Assembly (NCBI GenBank): GCA_038211455.1
Contig: JBBQVP010000160.1
Span: forward strand, 1-9,978
Source of the DNA: SZAS-79 sp038211455
GTDB taxonomy: Bacteria > Pseudomonadota > Gammaproteobacteria > Burkholderiales > SG8-39
DNA length: 9,978 nucleotides
Direction of reading: 5' to 3'
The position numbers and the translations under genes are program-made. How positions within the stretch are numbered: position 1 is the stretch's first letter; every line of letters starts with the position of its first letter. The notes beneath the pieces are model-generated. The model did no database searches and was not told the DNA's origin. It worked only from the letters and a program-made list of their open reading frames with translations. Below are positions 1 through 6,491 of the stretch, piece by piece.

Positions 1-250
1 CGACCAGCGGGAAAACCACGCGATTCATGCCCCCCAGGCCCATGCGCACCGCTGTCGAGTGCTCGCTCGTCGCGCGCACGCGCGCAAAGCGTGAAATCGC
101 CCAGGCAAGCGCGAGGCAGGCGAGCACCGCCGCGCCCTGCCAGAGGACGTCCGGGGTTCCGATGTCGTCCCACACATCGACGAGCACGTTCTGGATTGCG
201 TTCTTGGCCAACAGTACCGGCACGCCATGGCGCAAAACGCTGCGCGGCAT
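1..250 (-). CDS. Probable MscS-family mechanosensitive ion channel, N-terminal part (cut by window edge)
   Basis: Only the first 83 codons are visible; the gene runs off the left edge. The start is the ATG at 250. It is the first start after an in-frame TGA eight codons upstream, and an AGAGG Shine-Dalgarno lies four bases before it. The visible part has a short amphipathic stretch, a DVWDDIGTPDVLWQ segment, one clear membrane helix at about residues 38-53 (rich in A, L, V, ending WAISRFARVR), and the beginning of a second hydrophobic stretch after GLGGMNRVVFP. This order resembles the N-terminus of betaproteobacterial MscS-like channels, which sit in the inner membrane and release solutes on hypo-osmotic shock. 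The pore helix and beta domain that would prove the family lie outside the window, so the call rests on recalled N-terminal resemblance and is moderate. It is divergent from the secreted-protein gene starting at 366. Confidence 0.55.
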   Translation of the reverse strand, partial: MPRSVLRHGVPVLLAKNAIQNVLVDVWDDIGTPDVLWQGAAVLACLALAWAISRFARVRATSEHSTAVRMGLGGMNRVVFPLV

Positions 251-365
251 GCCACCTCTGGGTAATATGCGTCAATCAGTGTACGAGGGCCGGGCGGCTT
301 TTGCAGCGGAATCGTGCCCTCCCGACAACCATCAGGAAAAAAGGCGGCAGGTGCCGCGCGAACCG
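251..365. promoter_or_regulatory. Divergent intergenic region, candidate promoters
   Basis: This 115-bp gap separates two outward-facing genes and should hold both promoters. On the minus strand a TACACT hexamer (278-283) lies about 28 bases before the channel gene start and could be a -10 box, but the -35 position (CTGCAA, 17 bp away) is poor. On the plus strand I see no good sigma-70 pair. A purine-rich GGAAAAAAGGCGGCAGG stretch precedes the secreted-protein gene and probably supplies its ribosome-binding site. The assignments are weak. Confidence 0.3.
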
Positions 366-1055
366 ATGCCACACCGCTTTGCGATTCTTCTGCTCATGCT
401 ATGGCTCTGCGGCCATTCCGCGTACGCCGCCCGGCCGTTCGTGACCGACGACGCCCGCGTCGTGGACGAAGGCGGCTGCCAGATCGAAACTTTTGCCAAG
501 CGGCAACGCAGGCTTGACGAGCATGAGTTCTGGTTCCTGCCGGCCTGCAACCCCTGGGGACGCGTCGAACTCACGCTTGGCCGCAGCTGGACCAACGGCA
601 ACGCGCCGGGCGACAGCCGGTTCAACGTGATGCAGGCAAAGACCCTGCTGAAGACGCTCGAGACGAACGGCTCCGGCTATGCGGTCACCGTAGGCGCGAT
701 CCGGGTGACGCCCTTCCAGGGACCGCACACCGTCAACCCCTATGTGAACGGGATCGGCAGCTTTTCGTTCGCGGACGACCGGGTCGTTTTGCACGCCAAC
801 CTTGGCGCAATCGCCGACCGGCAGGCGGGGATGACGCGCGGCACCTGGGGCCTGGGCGCGGAGATTGCGTTCCACCCGCGGGTGTACGGCATCATCGAGT
901 CCTACGGCCAGCGCGCAGACAAGCCCACGCGGCACCTCGGGTTGCGCTTATGGATCGTGCCGAACAAGGTTCAGGTCGATGCCACGATCGGGGTCCAGCA
1001 ATCCGGACCGCCGGAGCGGTCGTTCACCTCCCTAGGGCTCAGGTTACTTTTCTAA
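366..1055 (+). CDS. Secreted, probably outer-membrane beta-barrel-like protein of unknown function
   Basis: 229 residues. The open frame extends upstream, but the ATG at 366 is chosen because it opens with a typical signal peptide: MPHR, then a leucine-rich core (residues 5-15), then SAYA with likely cleavage after Ala21. The mature protein starts ARPFVTDDARVVDEGGCQIE, resembling the opening of proteins in the MetA-like/phenol-degradation 'transporter' barrel group (N-terminal RPxxTDDA). It then runs as alternating polar/hydrophobic strands and ends LGLRLLF. A terminal aromatic residue is the usual outer-membrane barrel insertion signal. Two cysteines (C38, C61) could form a disulfide. The Sec signal, strand pattern and terminal Phe are visible; the outer-membrane location is inferred, and no substrate can be named. 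The terC-family gene follows after 18 bp, so the two are probably co-transcribed. Confidence 0.75.
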   Translation: MPHRFAILLLMLWLCGHSAYAARPFVTDDARVVDEGGCQIETFAKRQRRLDEHEFWFLPACNPWGRVELTLGRSWTNGNAPGDSRFNVMQAKTLLKTLETNGSGYAVTVGAIRVTPFQGPHTVNPYVNGIGSFSFADDRVVLHANLGAIADRQAGMTRGTWGLGAEIAFHPRVYGIIESYGQRADKPTRHLGLRLWIVPNKVQVDATIGVQQSGPPERSFTSLGLRLLF

Positions 1056-1073
1056 CTCCGCGAAGGACCTCGC

Positions 1074-1826
1074 ATGGAACTGCTTCTCGATCCACAGGCA
1101 TGGATCGCGTTTTTCACCCTCACGGCGCTAGAGCTGGTGCTCGGCATCGACAATGTGATCTTCATCTCGATCCTGGTCGACAAGCTCCCCGAGGCGCGAC
1201 GCGAAGTGGCAAGAAAGCTCGGATTATTCATGGCGATGTTCATGCGCGTCGGGCTGCTGCTGCTGCTGTCCTGGATCATCGGCCTCGATGCAGCGCTGTT
1301 CACGCTTCTCGGGCAGGAGATCAGCGGGCGCGACCTGATTCTGATCGCGGGCGGTCTTTTCCTGTTGTGGAAGAGCACCGGGGAGATCCACCAGTCGCTC
1401 GAAGGCGAGGACGGTGCCCACTCCAGCGCAGTAAAGGCGACGTTCGCAGCGGTCATCCTGCAGATCATGGTCGTGGACCTGGTGTTCTCGCTCGATTCGA
1501 TCATTACGGCGGTGGGGATGGTCGACGAGATTGCCGTGATGATCGCCGCGGTCATCGTGTCGGTCGCGCTGATGATGCTGTTCGCCGGTGGGATCGGCCG
1601 GTTCGTTTCCGAGCATCCGACGATCAAGATGCTGGCGCTCTCGTTCCTAGTGGTGGTCGGCGTCGTGCTGATCGCCGAGGGGTTCGACCATCACGTCCCC
1701 AAAGGCTATGTCTATTTTGCGATGGCATTCTCGGTCTGCGTGGAGATGCTCAACATCCGCATGCGCCGCCGACGCGGGACGGCAGTCAAGCTCCACCAGG
1801 CTTACAGCCAGGAGAACGAACGCTAG
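1074..1826 (+). CDS. TerC-family integral membrane protein
   Basis: 250 residues, the usual size of a single-domain TerC protein (PF03741). There are about seven membrane helices: roughly residues 10-34, 49-70, 86-100, 122-148, 152-175, 185-203 and 211-226. The two diagnostic acidic membrane motifs are present: ELVLGIDNVIF (20-30, D26/N27) and DLVFSLDSI (135-143, D135/D141). Families with these motifs include E. coli Alx and the membrane half of YoaE. TerC proteins have been tied to manganese efflux and to metal loading of exported proteins, and the name comes from tellurite resistance. The metal handled here cannot be read from sequence. The start at 1074 has a GAAGGA Shine-Dalgarno six bases upstream (1062-1067). 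The C-terminus is a basic RMRRRRG patch and a polar tail, probably cytoplasmic. Its TAG stop overlaps the stop of the convergent methyltransferase gene. Confidence 0.9.
   Translation: MELLLDPQAWIAFFTLTALELVLGIDNVIFISILVDKLPEARREVARKLGLFMAMFMRVGLLLLLSWIIGLDAALFTLLGQEISGRDLILIAGGLFLLWKSTGEIHQSLEGEDGAHSSAVKATFAAVILQIMVVDLVFSLDSIITAVGMVDEIAVMIAAVIVSVALMMLFAGGIGRFVSEHPTIKMLALSFLVVVGVVLIAEGFDHHVPKGYVYFAMAFSVCVEMLNIRMRRRRGTAVKLHQAYSQENER
1823..1826. other. Shared CTAG: overlapping stop codons of convergent genes
   Basis: The palindrome CTAG supplies TAG to the terC-family gene (1824-1826, plus) and TAG to the rsmB-like gene (complement of 1823-1825, minus). The coding regions overlap tail to tail by four bases. 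No terminator fits between them, so any 3' end must form inside the opposing gene. Confidence 0.95.
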
Positions 1827-3094
1827 CGCTTGCGCTCGAACGCGGCGGCGAAGAACCCGTCTGTCTGGTGCAAGTGCGGAAACAGGCGCAGGTGCTCACC
1901 CGTATCGAGGGGAATGCCCTGCGCCTTGAGTATCTCCGCGCAGGACAGCGGCACAAACCCCGGATGCGCGGCGAGGAACTGTTCCGCGATATCCTCGCCT
2001 TCCTCCTTCAGCACGCTGCAGGTCGCGAACACCAGCCGGCCGCCCACGCGCGGCAGCCGCGCCGCAGCCGAAAGAATCTTCAGCTGCTTGGCGGTCAGCT
2101 CGGCGATGTCCTTTTCCCCGAACCGCCACTTGAGGTCGGGATTGCGCCGCAGCGTTCCGAACCCCGAACACGGCGCATCGACCAGCACCCGGTCGATCTT
2201 TCCGGCCAGGCGCTTCACGCGCAGGTCGTTCTCGGTGGCGATGGCAACCGGGTGCACGTTCGACAGCCCCGAGCGCGCAAGGCGCGGGTCCAGCCCGGCC
2301 AGCCTGCGCGCGGAAACGTCGAACGCGTACAGCCGCCCGGTGTTGCGCATGGCCGCCCCCAGCGCGAGGGTCTTGCCGCCGCCGCCCGCGCAGAAATCGA
2401 CCACCATCTCGCCCCGGCGCGGTGCAACGATAGCGACCAGCAACTGGCTGCCCTCGTCCTGCACCTCGATGCTCCCGTCCAGGTACAGTGGATGCCGGTT
2501 GATCGCCGGCTTATCTGCCAGGCGTATGCCCGCAGGCGAAAACGGGGTGGGCTCGCACGCCTGGCCCGCGGCACGCAACTTCGCAATGGCATCGTCACGC
2601 GGTCCGCGCAGTGCGTTTGCGCGCAGGTCCATCGGCGCCGCAGCGAGCATGCCCTCGGCGAGCGCACGCGCCTCTTCCTCACCGAACTGCGCGACGAGCC
2701 TGTCCCACAACCAGTCCGGGAGGTCCGCCTGCACGGCGGACGGCTGCGCTTCGGCCCGGGCCGCCCGGACCCGCTCGAGCAGCGGCAGGTCCTTGGCACG
2801 CACCACGTCAGCGACGCTGCGCACCGACAGGCCGTGTATCCGCACGAGCACCGCCAGCACGAGTGAATAGGGCGACTCCGACTCCGCAGCAGCCGCGAGT
2901 GACCGGCGCCGGCGCAGGGCGGCGAACACCGTCTCGGCGACGAACGCGCGATCCTGCTGGCCAAGTTCACGGTGACTGCGGAAATGCCGCGAGACCGCCT
3001 GGTCGGCGGGCCCGGAAAGCCGCAGCGCCTCCGACAGCACTTCCGATGCGTGTGCGATCAGCGCCTTGGTGGGCTTCACCGGATCGGCTTCCAT
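1823..3094 (-). CDS. RsmB/NOP-family SAM-dependent RNA (cytosine-5) methyltransferase
   Basis: 423 residues, close to E. coli RsmB (429). Residues 1 to about 140 form a helical NusB-like RNA-binding region (LSGPADQAVSRHF, then DRAFVAETVFAAL). The Rossmann methyltransferase domain follows: VQDEGSQ at 211-217, SAM-binding motif I DFCAGGGGKT at 233-242, motif IV DAPCSGFG at 306-313 with Cys309, and motif VI ATCS at 357-360 with Cys359. Those two cysteines are the nucleophile/release pair of RNA m5C methyltransferases. It ends with the expected TDGFF. Known members methylate 16S rRNA C967 or tRNA. Motif I reads GGGG where RsmB usually has APGG, so this may be a paralogue with another RNA target, and I leave the symbol empty. 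The start at 3094 has GGTGA seven bases upstream. It is last in the purN–DUF3108–rsmB-like run, 37 bp after the DUF3108 stop. Confidence 0.9.
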   Translation of the reverse strand: MEADPVKPTKALIAHASEVLSEALRLSGPADQAVSRHFRSHRELGQQDRAFVAETVFAALRRRRSLAAAAESESPYSLVLAVLVRIHGLSVRSVADVVRAKDLPLLERVRAARAEAQPSAVQADLPDWLWDRLVAQFGEEEARALAEGMLAAAPMDLRANALRGPRDDAIAKLRAAGQACEPTPFSPAGIRLADKPAINRHPLYLDGSIEVQDEGSQLLVAIVAPRRGEMVVDFCAGGGGKTLALGAAMRNTGRLYAFDVSARRLAGLDPRLARSGLSNVHPVAIATENDLRVKRLAGKIDRVLVDAPCSGFGTLRRNPDLKWRFGEKDIAELTAKQLKILSAAARLPRVGGRLVFATCSVLKEEGEDIAEQFLAAHPGFVPLSCAEILKAQGIPLDTGEHLRLFPHLHQTDGFFAAAFERKR

Positions 3095-3100
3095 GGATCA

Positions 3101-3135
3101 TTCACCGCGGGGGCGTTCACCTCGGGGAAGTTCAC
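3101..3135. repeat. 15-bp tandem repeat, 2.3 copies, before the rsmB-like gene
   Basis: TTCAC recurs at exactly 15-base spacing (3101, 3116, 3131). The first two units share TTCACNNCGGGG. On the coding (minus) strand each unit begins GTGAA, and the copy nearest the gene gives GCGGTGA seven bases before the ATG, its likely Shine-Dalgarno. The first GTGAA also contains the TGA stop of the DUF3108 gene. Confidence 0.8.
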
Positions 3136-3833
3136 TGCGCCACGATCCGCGTCGCAACCTGGTCGATGCGCGTGCCGTTCTTTTCGACCACCAGGACGCG
3201 CACCAGCAGGAAGTTCTGCTTGACGGCAAGCCAGAGCTCGCTGCTTCGTTCGTCCGGATTGTTCTTGCGCCTTGCGAGCTTCAACGTTTCGAACTCCCCC
3301 GCCGGAGTCTTAAGCGTCTCGCGGCCCACCACCTCGTACACGGAAGTTGAAACGCCCTTGCCATCGGTCACGCTGAAGGCGACGGGGCCCTTGCCTGGCG
3401 GATGGAACGCAAAGCTGTACTGGAAGGACAGCCGGTCCTGCGCATCGGCCGGCAGCGGCTTTTTTTCGGTGGCGCCGTCCTTGCCTTGCAGCACGAGCGT
3501 GTGCGCGCCCCAGTCGAACTTCGCCCGCACCGTATCGCGGCCGCTCCGTTTGTCCTCGAATTCAGCCGGTTGCAGCCCGCCGGCCGCGATCGCGCCCCGG
3601 CTGGTGCGCGTCGCATCGCCGCGCAGCGCAAGAAGCCCCTTGCCTTTTGTCTGCGAGGAAATGCTGTACTCCTTTGCGTCGTGCTCCAGCCGCTCGACGC
3701 TTTCAGCAATTGCGGTTCCGTTGCGACTGAGCTCGTAGGCGATTTCCACGCGATGCGCGGGCGCCGCGGCGGCAGTGCCCGCGATGGCCGCCGACAGGCT
3801 AAGGCTGATCAGAAAATACAAGCTGTTGCGCAT
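3132..3833 (-). CDS. Secreted DUF3108 domain protein
   Basis: 233 residues. A Sec signal peptide is visible: MRNSLYF, then a hydrophobic run LISLSLSAAIAG, with cleavage near Ala23-Ala24 (TAAA/APA). The mature part begins HRVEIAYELSRNGTAIAESVE. This, the KGKGLLAL segment and the later VYEVVGRETLKTPAGEFETLKL are typical of DUF3108, a beta-rich periplasmic or outer-membrane-facing domain of unknown biochemical role. No catalytic motif and no lipobox are apparent, so it is probably soluble in the periplasm. The ATG at 3833 follows AGGGGAAGAGA, a usable Shine-Dalgarno. The start lies inside the end of purN (35-bp overlap), which suggests translational coupling. The rsmB-like gene follows after 37 bp. 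I recall this purN–DUF3108 neighbourhood from other betaproteobacteria, but its functional meaning is unknown. Confidence 0.85.
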   Translation of the reverse strand: MRNSLYFLISLSLSAAIAGTAAAAPAHRVEIAYELSRNGTAIAESVERLEHDAKEYSISSQTKGKGLLALRGDATRTSRGAIAAGGLQPAEFEDKRSGRDTVRAKFDWGAHTLVLQGKDGATEKKPLPADAQDRLSFQYSFAFHPPGKGPVAFSVTDGKGVSTSVYEVVGRETLKTPAGEFETLKLARRKNNPDERSSELWLAVKQNFLLVRVLVVEKNGTRIDQVATRIVAQ

Positions 3834-4419
3834 TCTCTTCCCCTATTCGAACGATGCCGTTGTCGACCACCAGCCTGCCTTCAAGCAACCAGCGCAGCGC
3901 GCGCGGGTAAAGCAGGTGCTCCTGGCGCAATACCCGCGCCGCCAGCGAATCGGCCGTGTCAGCCTGCAGGACCGGTACCGCCGCCTGCGCGACGATCGGG
4001 CCGTGGTCCAGCTCAGGGGTGACGAAATGCACCGTGCAACCATGCAGCTTGACCCCCGCGGCAAGCGCGCGCTCGTGCGTGTCGAGGCCGGTGAACGCCG
4101 GCAGCAGCGAAGGATGGATGTTCAGCAGCCGGTCTGCAAAGCGGGTGACGAATCGCGGCGTCAGTATGCGCATGAAACCCGCCAGCGCGATCGCTTCTGG
4201 CGCATGCCTGGCGATTTCCGCGGCGAGCGCAGCGTCGAACCCCTCGCGGTTGCCGTAGCTCTTGTGCTCCACCACGGCCGTCTTCACGCCGCGTCCGGCC
4301 GCAATCGCGAGGCCCGCCGCATCCGGCCGGTTGCTGATCACCGCCTCCACCGGCAAGCCGGCGTCGAGGATCGCCTGCATGTTGCTGCCACGACCGGAAA
4401 TGAGGATGACGATGGACAT
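3799..4419 (-). CDS. purN: Phosphoribosylglycinamide formyltransferase (GART), purine synthesis
   Basis: 206 residues, near E. coli PurN (212). It transfers the formyl group from 10-formyltetrahydrofolate to GAR, the third step of de novo IMP synthesis in the cytoplasm. The N-terminus MSIVILISGRGSNMQAIL is the phosphate-binding start of the family (IxxLxSGxGSN). AISNRPDAAGL follows, then the catalytic core LNIHPSLLPAFTGLDTH with Asn100 and His102, and TPELDHGPI with Asp138. These match the Asn-His-Asp triad of E. coli (106/108/144). The ATG at 4419 aligns with the E. coli start, but there is no Shine-Dalgarno in front of it. Instead a GC-rich inverted repeat abuts the ATG. It lies 44 bp after fumC and overlaps the DUF3108 gene by 35 bp. 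purM, often its partner, is not in the window. Confidence 0.96.
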   Translation of the reverse strand: MSIVILISGRGSNMQAILDAGLPVEAVISNRPDAAGLAIAAGRGVKTAVVEHKSYGNREGFDAALAAEIARHAPEAIALAGFMRILTPRFVTRFADRLLNIHPSLLPAFTGLDTHERALAAGVKLHGCTVHFVTPELDHGPIVAQAAVPVLQADTADSLAARVLRQEHLLYPRALRWLLEGRLVVDNGIVRIGEENAQQLVFSDQP

Positions 4420-4465
4420 GAGGCGCGCAGTTTAACAGTCCGCCTGCGGGGCAATGCGCCGCCTC
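4420..4465 (-). repeat. Inverted repeat between fumC and purN
   Basis: Arms at 4420-4429 (GAGGCGCGCA on the plus strand) and 4455-4465 (TGCGCCGCCTC) pair over 10 bp with one bulged base and a 25-base loop. In the minus-strand transcript the stem starts in the fumC stop region and ends directly at the purN ATG. It could be a weak terminator for fumC (no U-run follows) or a fold hiding the purN start. The loop contains TTAAAC/TAAACT, which could instead be a -10 box giving a near-leaderless purN mRNA. Confidence 0.45.
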
Positions 4466-5882
4466 AGGGTTCGGCCGGCCCGGTCATGCCCTCGGCGCGC
4501 ACCAGGCGGTCGAAAGCCTCCGCACTGACGAATCCGAGTTCGAGCGCAGCTGCGCGCAGCGTGACCCCGCCGGCATGCGCGTGCTTTGCAATCTGCGCCG
4601 CGCGATCGTAGCCGATGTGCGGCGTGAGCGCAGTCACCAGCATCAGCGAGTTGCCCACCAGTTCTGCTATCCGCGCCTCGTTGGCACGGATGCCGCGCGC
4701 GCAGTGCGCCTCGAAGCTCGCCATGCCGTCGGTCAGCAGCCGGACACTCTGCAGGAAATTGTGGATCAGCAGCGGCTTGTAGACATTGAGTTCGAAATTC
4801 CCCGACGCAGCGCCCATCGCAATCGCGACATCGTTTCCCATCACCTGCAGGCAGAGCATGGTCAGGGCTTCGCACTGCGTAGGATTCACCTTGCCGGGCA
4901 TGATCGAGCTGCCCGGCTCGTTTTCCGGGATCGAGATTTCCCCCAGCCCGGAGCGTGGTCCGGAGGCGAGCCAGCGCACGTCATTGGCGATCTTGAACAG
5001 GGCCGCAGCGAGCGTCTTGAGGGCGCCGTGGGAAAAGAGCAGCGCCTCGTGCCCGGCGAGCGCCGCGAACTTGTTCGGCGCGCTGACAAAACGCGCGCCG
5101 GTGTGGCGCGCGATTTCCGCGGCCACCCGCCTGCCAAAGTCCGGGGGGGTATTGAGCCCCGTCCCCACCGCCGTCCCGCCCGCAGCCAGCTCGCAGAGTC
5201 CGGGCAGGCTGGCGCGCACTGCGCGCGCGGCGGCGTCAAGTTGCGCCACATAGCCGGAAAACTCCTGCCCCAGCGTCAGCGGTGTCGCATCCTGCAGATG
5301 CGTGCGGCCGATTTTTACGATGCCGGCAAACGCCAGTGCCTTTTCGGCAAGCGTGGCGCGCAACCGGTCAAGTGAAGGCAGCAGGCCCTGTTCGATCGCC
5401 TGTACCGCCGCCACGTGCATGGCGGTGGGGAACGCATCGTTCGAGGACTGCCCCAGGTTCACCTCGTCGTTCGGATGCACCAGGCGGCGCGTGCCGCGCT
5501 CGCCGCCGAGCAACTCGGACGCGCGATTGGCCAGCACTTCGTTCACGTTCATGTTGCTCTGCGTGCCCGAACCCGTCTGCCAGACCGACAGCGGAAACTC
5601 GGCGTCGTGCCGCCCGCCAAGCACTTCATCGGCGGCCGACTGGATCGCGTCTGCCTTGCGCTGCTCGAGCAGGCCGAGCGCGGCGTTGGTACCGGCGGCT
5701 GCATGCTTCAGCAGCGCCAGCGCGCGTATCACCTCGAGCGGCATGCGCTCCGAGGAAATGCGGAAGTAATGCAGGCTGCGCTCGGTCTGCGCTCCCCAGA
5801 GCCGTTCTGCCGGGACCTCGATTGCCCCGAAGCTGTCGTTCTCGGTCCGCGTGCCGCCGCTCCCCGTCCGGTTGCCGCGCAT
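4464..5882 (-). CDS. fumC: Class II fumarate hydratase (fumarase C)
   Basis: 472 residues (E. coli FumC 467). It interconverts fumarate and L-malate in the TCA cycle as a cytoplasmic homotetramer without an iron-sulfur cluster, so it survives oxidants and iron shortage that inactivate class I fumarases. All active-site elements are present: GSGTQSNMN (104-112), the SSN triad (146-148), the general-acid region GRTHLQDATP with His195, and the superfamily signature GSSIMPGKVNP (324-334) with catalytic Ser325 and Lys331. His and Ser are both offset by seven from E. coli H188/S318, so there is no internal gap between them. The N-terminus carries about seven extra residues (basic, Gly-rich) before the conserved ENDSFGAI. 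No alternative start codon lies between, so the ATG at 5882 stands. Its Shine-Dalgarno is weak (AGGCC), and it begins 10 bp after dps, which suggests co-transcription and perhaps coupled translation. Confidence 0.97.
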   Translation of the reverse strand: MRGNRTGSGGTRTENDSFGAIEVPAERLWGAQTERSLHYFRISSERMPLEVIRALALLKHAAAGTNAALGLLEQRKADAIQSAADEVLGGRHDAEFPLSVWQTGSGTQSNMNVNEVLANRASELLGGERGTRRLVHPNDEVNLGQSSNDAFPTAMHVAAVQAIEQGLLPSLDRLRATLAEKALAFAGIVKIGRTHLQDATPLTLGQEFSGYVAQLDAAARAVRASLPGLCELAAGGTAVGTGLNTPPDFGRRVAAEIARHTGARFVSAPNKFAALAGHEALLFSHGALKTLAAALFKIANDVRWLASGPRSGLGEISIPENEPGSSIMPGKVNPTQCEALTMLCLQVMGNDVAIAMGAASGNFELNVYKPLLIHNFLQSVRLLTDGMASFEAHCARGIRANEARIAELVGNSLMLVTALTPHIGYDRAAQIAKHAHAGGVTLRAAALELGFVSAEAFDRLVRAEGMTGPAEP

Positions 5883-5892
5883 GCGGCCAGGC

Positions 5893-6375
5893 CTACTGCT
5901 TTTGCAGCAGGGAGCGCAGCATCCAGGCGTTCTTCTCGTGCACCTGCATGCGCTGGGTGAGCAAGTCGAGGGTCGGCTCGTCGCTTGCCTTGTCGGCCAC
6001 CGGGATCACCGAGCGCGCCGTGCGCACGATCGCCTCCTGTCCTTCGATCAGAAGCTCGATCATCCGGGTCGCCTTCGGGTTGCCCTCGGTTTCCTTGATC
6101 GACGCGAGCTTCTGGTACTGCTTGTAGGTGCCGGGAGCATAGTGCCCGAGCGAGCGTATCCGCTCGGCGATCAGGTCGATTGCGTTCCAGGTCTCGGTGT
6201 ACTGCTGCATGAACAGGATATGCAGCGTCTGGAACATCGGGCCTTCGACGTTCCAGTGGAAATTGTGCGTTTTCAAATACACCGTGTAGCTGTCTGCCAG
6301 CAGGCGCGACAATCCTTCCGCGATCTTCGCGCGCTCCTTTTCGCTGATACCGGTATCCATCTTCGCCTTTGCCAT
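5893..6375 (-). CDS. dps: Dps-family ferritin-like DNA-binding/iron-storage protein
   Basis: 160 residues, normal for Dps. Family members form dodecameric shells that oxidise Fe(II) with hydrogen peroxide at sites between subunits, store the iron and often coat DNA. The ferroxidase ligands are visible with the right spacing: His40 (in NFHWNVEGP), His52 (LHILF), and Asp67 and Glu71 (DLIAER). The spacing of 12, 15 and 4 matches Listeria Dps H31/H43/D58/E62. The N-terminus has three lysines in the first 15 residues (MAKAKMDTG, EKERAK), a modest basic tail that could contact DNA. The start at 6375 has a very good AAGGAG Shine-Dalgarno six bases upstream, the strongest in the window and consistent with high expression. 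fumC follows after 10 bp. The 116-bp region upstream holds repeats that may be operators. Confidence 0.96.
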   Translation of the reverse strand: MAKAKMDTGISEKERAKIAEGLSRLLADSYTVYLKTHNFHWNVEGPMFQTLHILFMQQYTETWNAIDLIAERIRSLGHYAPGTYKQYQKLASIKETEGNPKATRMIELLIEGQEAIVRTARSVIPVADKASDEPTLDLLTQRMQVHEKNAWMLRSLLQKQ

Positions 6376-6396
6376 TGCGTACTCCTTGTTCTTGAT

Positions 6397-6441
6397 GACT
6401 GATCCAGTCTACCCAAGGCAGGCGGCAAAATGGTCAAAATG
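6397..6441 (-). promoter_or_regulatory. Candidate dps promoter/operator region
   Basis: Two elements lie upstream of dps. A perfect palindrome GACTG-ATC-CAGTC (6397-6409) sits 22 to 34 bases before the ATG. Two adjacent 9-bp direct repeats, GGCAAAATG and GTCAAAATG (6424-6441), differ by one base. On the minus strand TTGACC (6432-6437) is a good -35 match and TAGACT (6406-6411) a fair -10. Their 20-bp spacing is too long for an unaided sigma-70 promoter, which would fit an activator-dependent promoter. OxyR or another peroxide regulator is a guess; I cannot identify its site. Confidence 0.4.
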
Positions 6442-6491
6442 AATCAATCGGCGCCATCGCGAGCAGCTATCGGCGCAAGGCGCGGGCGCTC

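Noticed and set aside
27..365. N-terminal extension of the secreted-protein frame
   Set aside because: It is antisense to the channel gene and would bury the signal peptide that starts at 366.
25..372. 115-codon minus-strand open frame
   Set aside because: Cys/Arg/Ala-rich and out of frame with the channel N-terminus read from 250, which has a proper start, Shine-Dalgarno and membrane helix.
950..2866. 638-codon plus-strand open frame
   Set aside because: It runs across terC in another frame and antisense to the rsmB-like gene, with an Arg/Ala/Pro/His-rich composition and no domain. It is a by-product of high G+C.
4575..5375. 266-codon plus-strand open frame
   Set aside because: It lies wholly antisense to fumC, whose motifs are complete. 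No recognisable domain.
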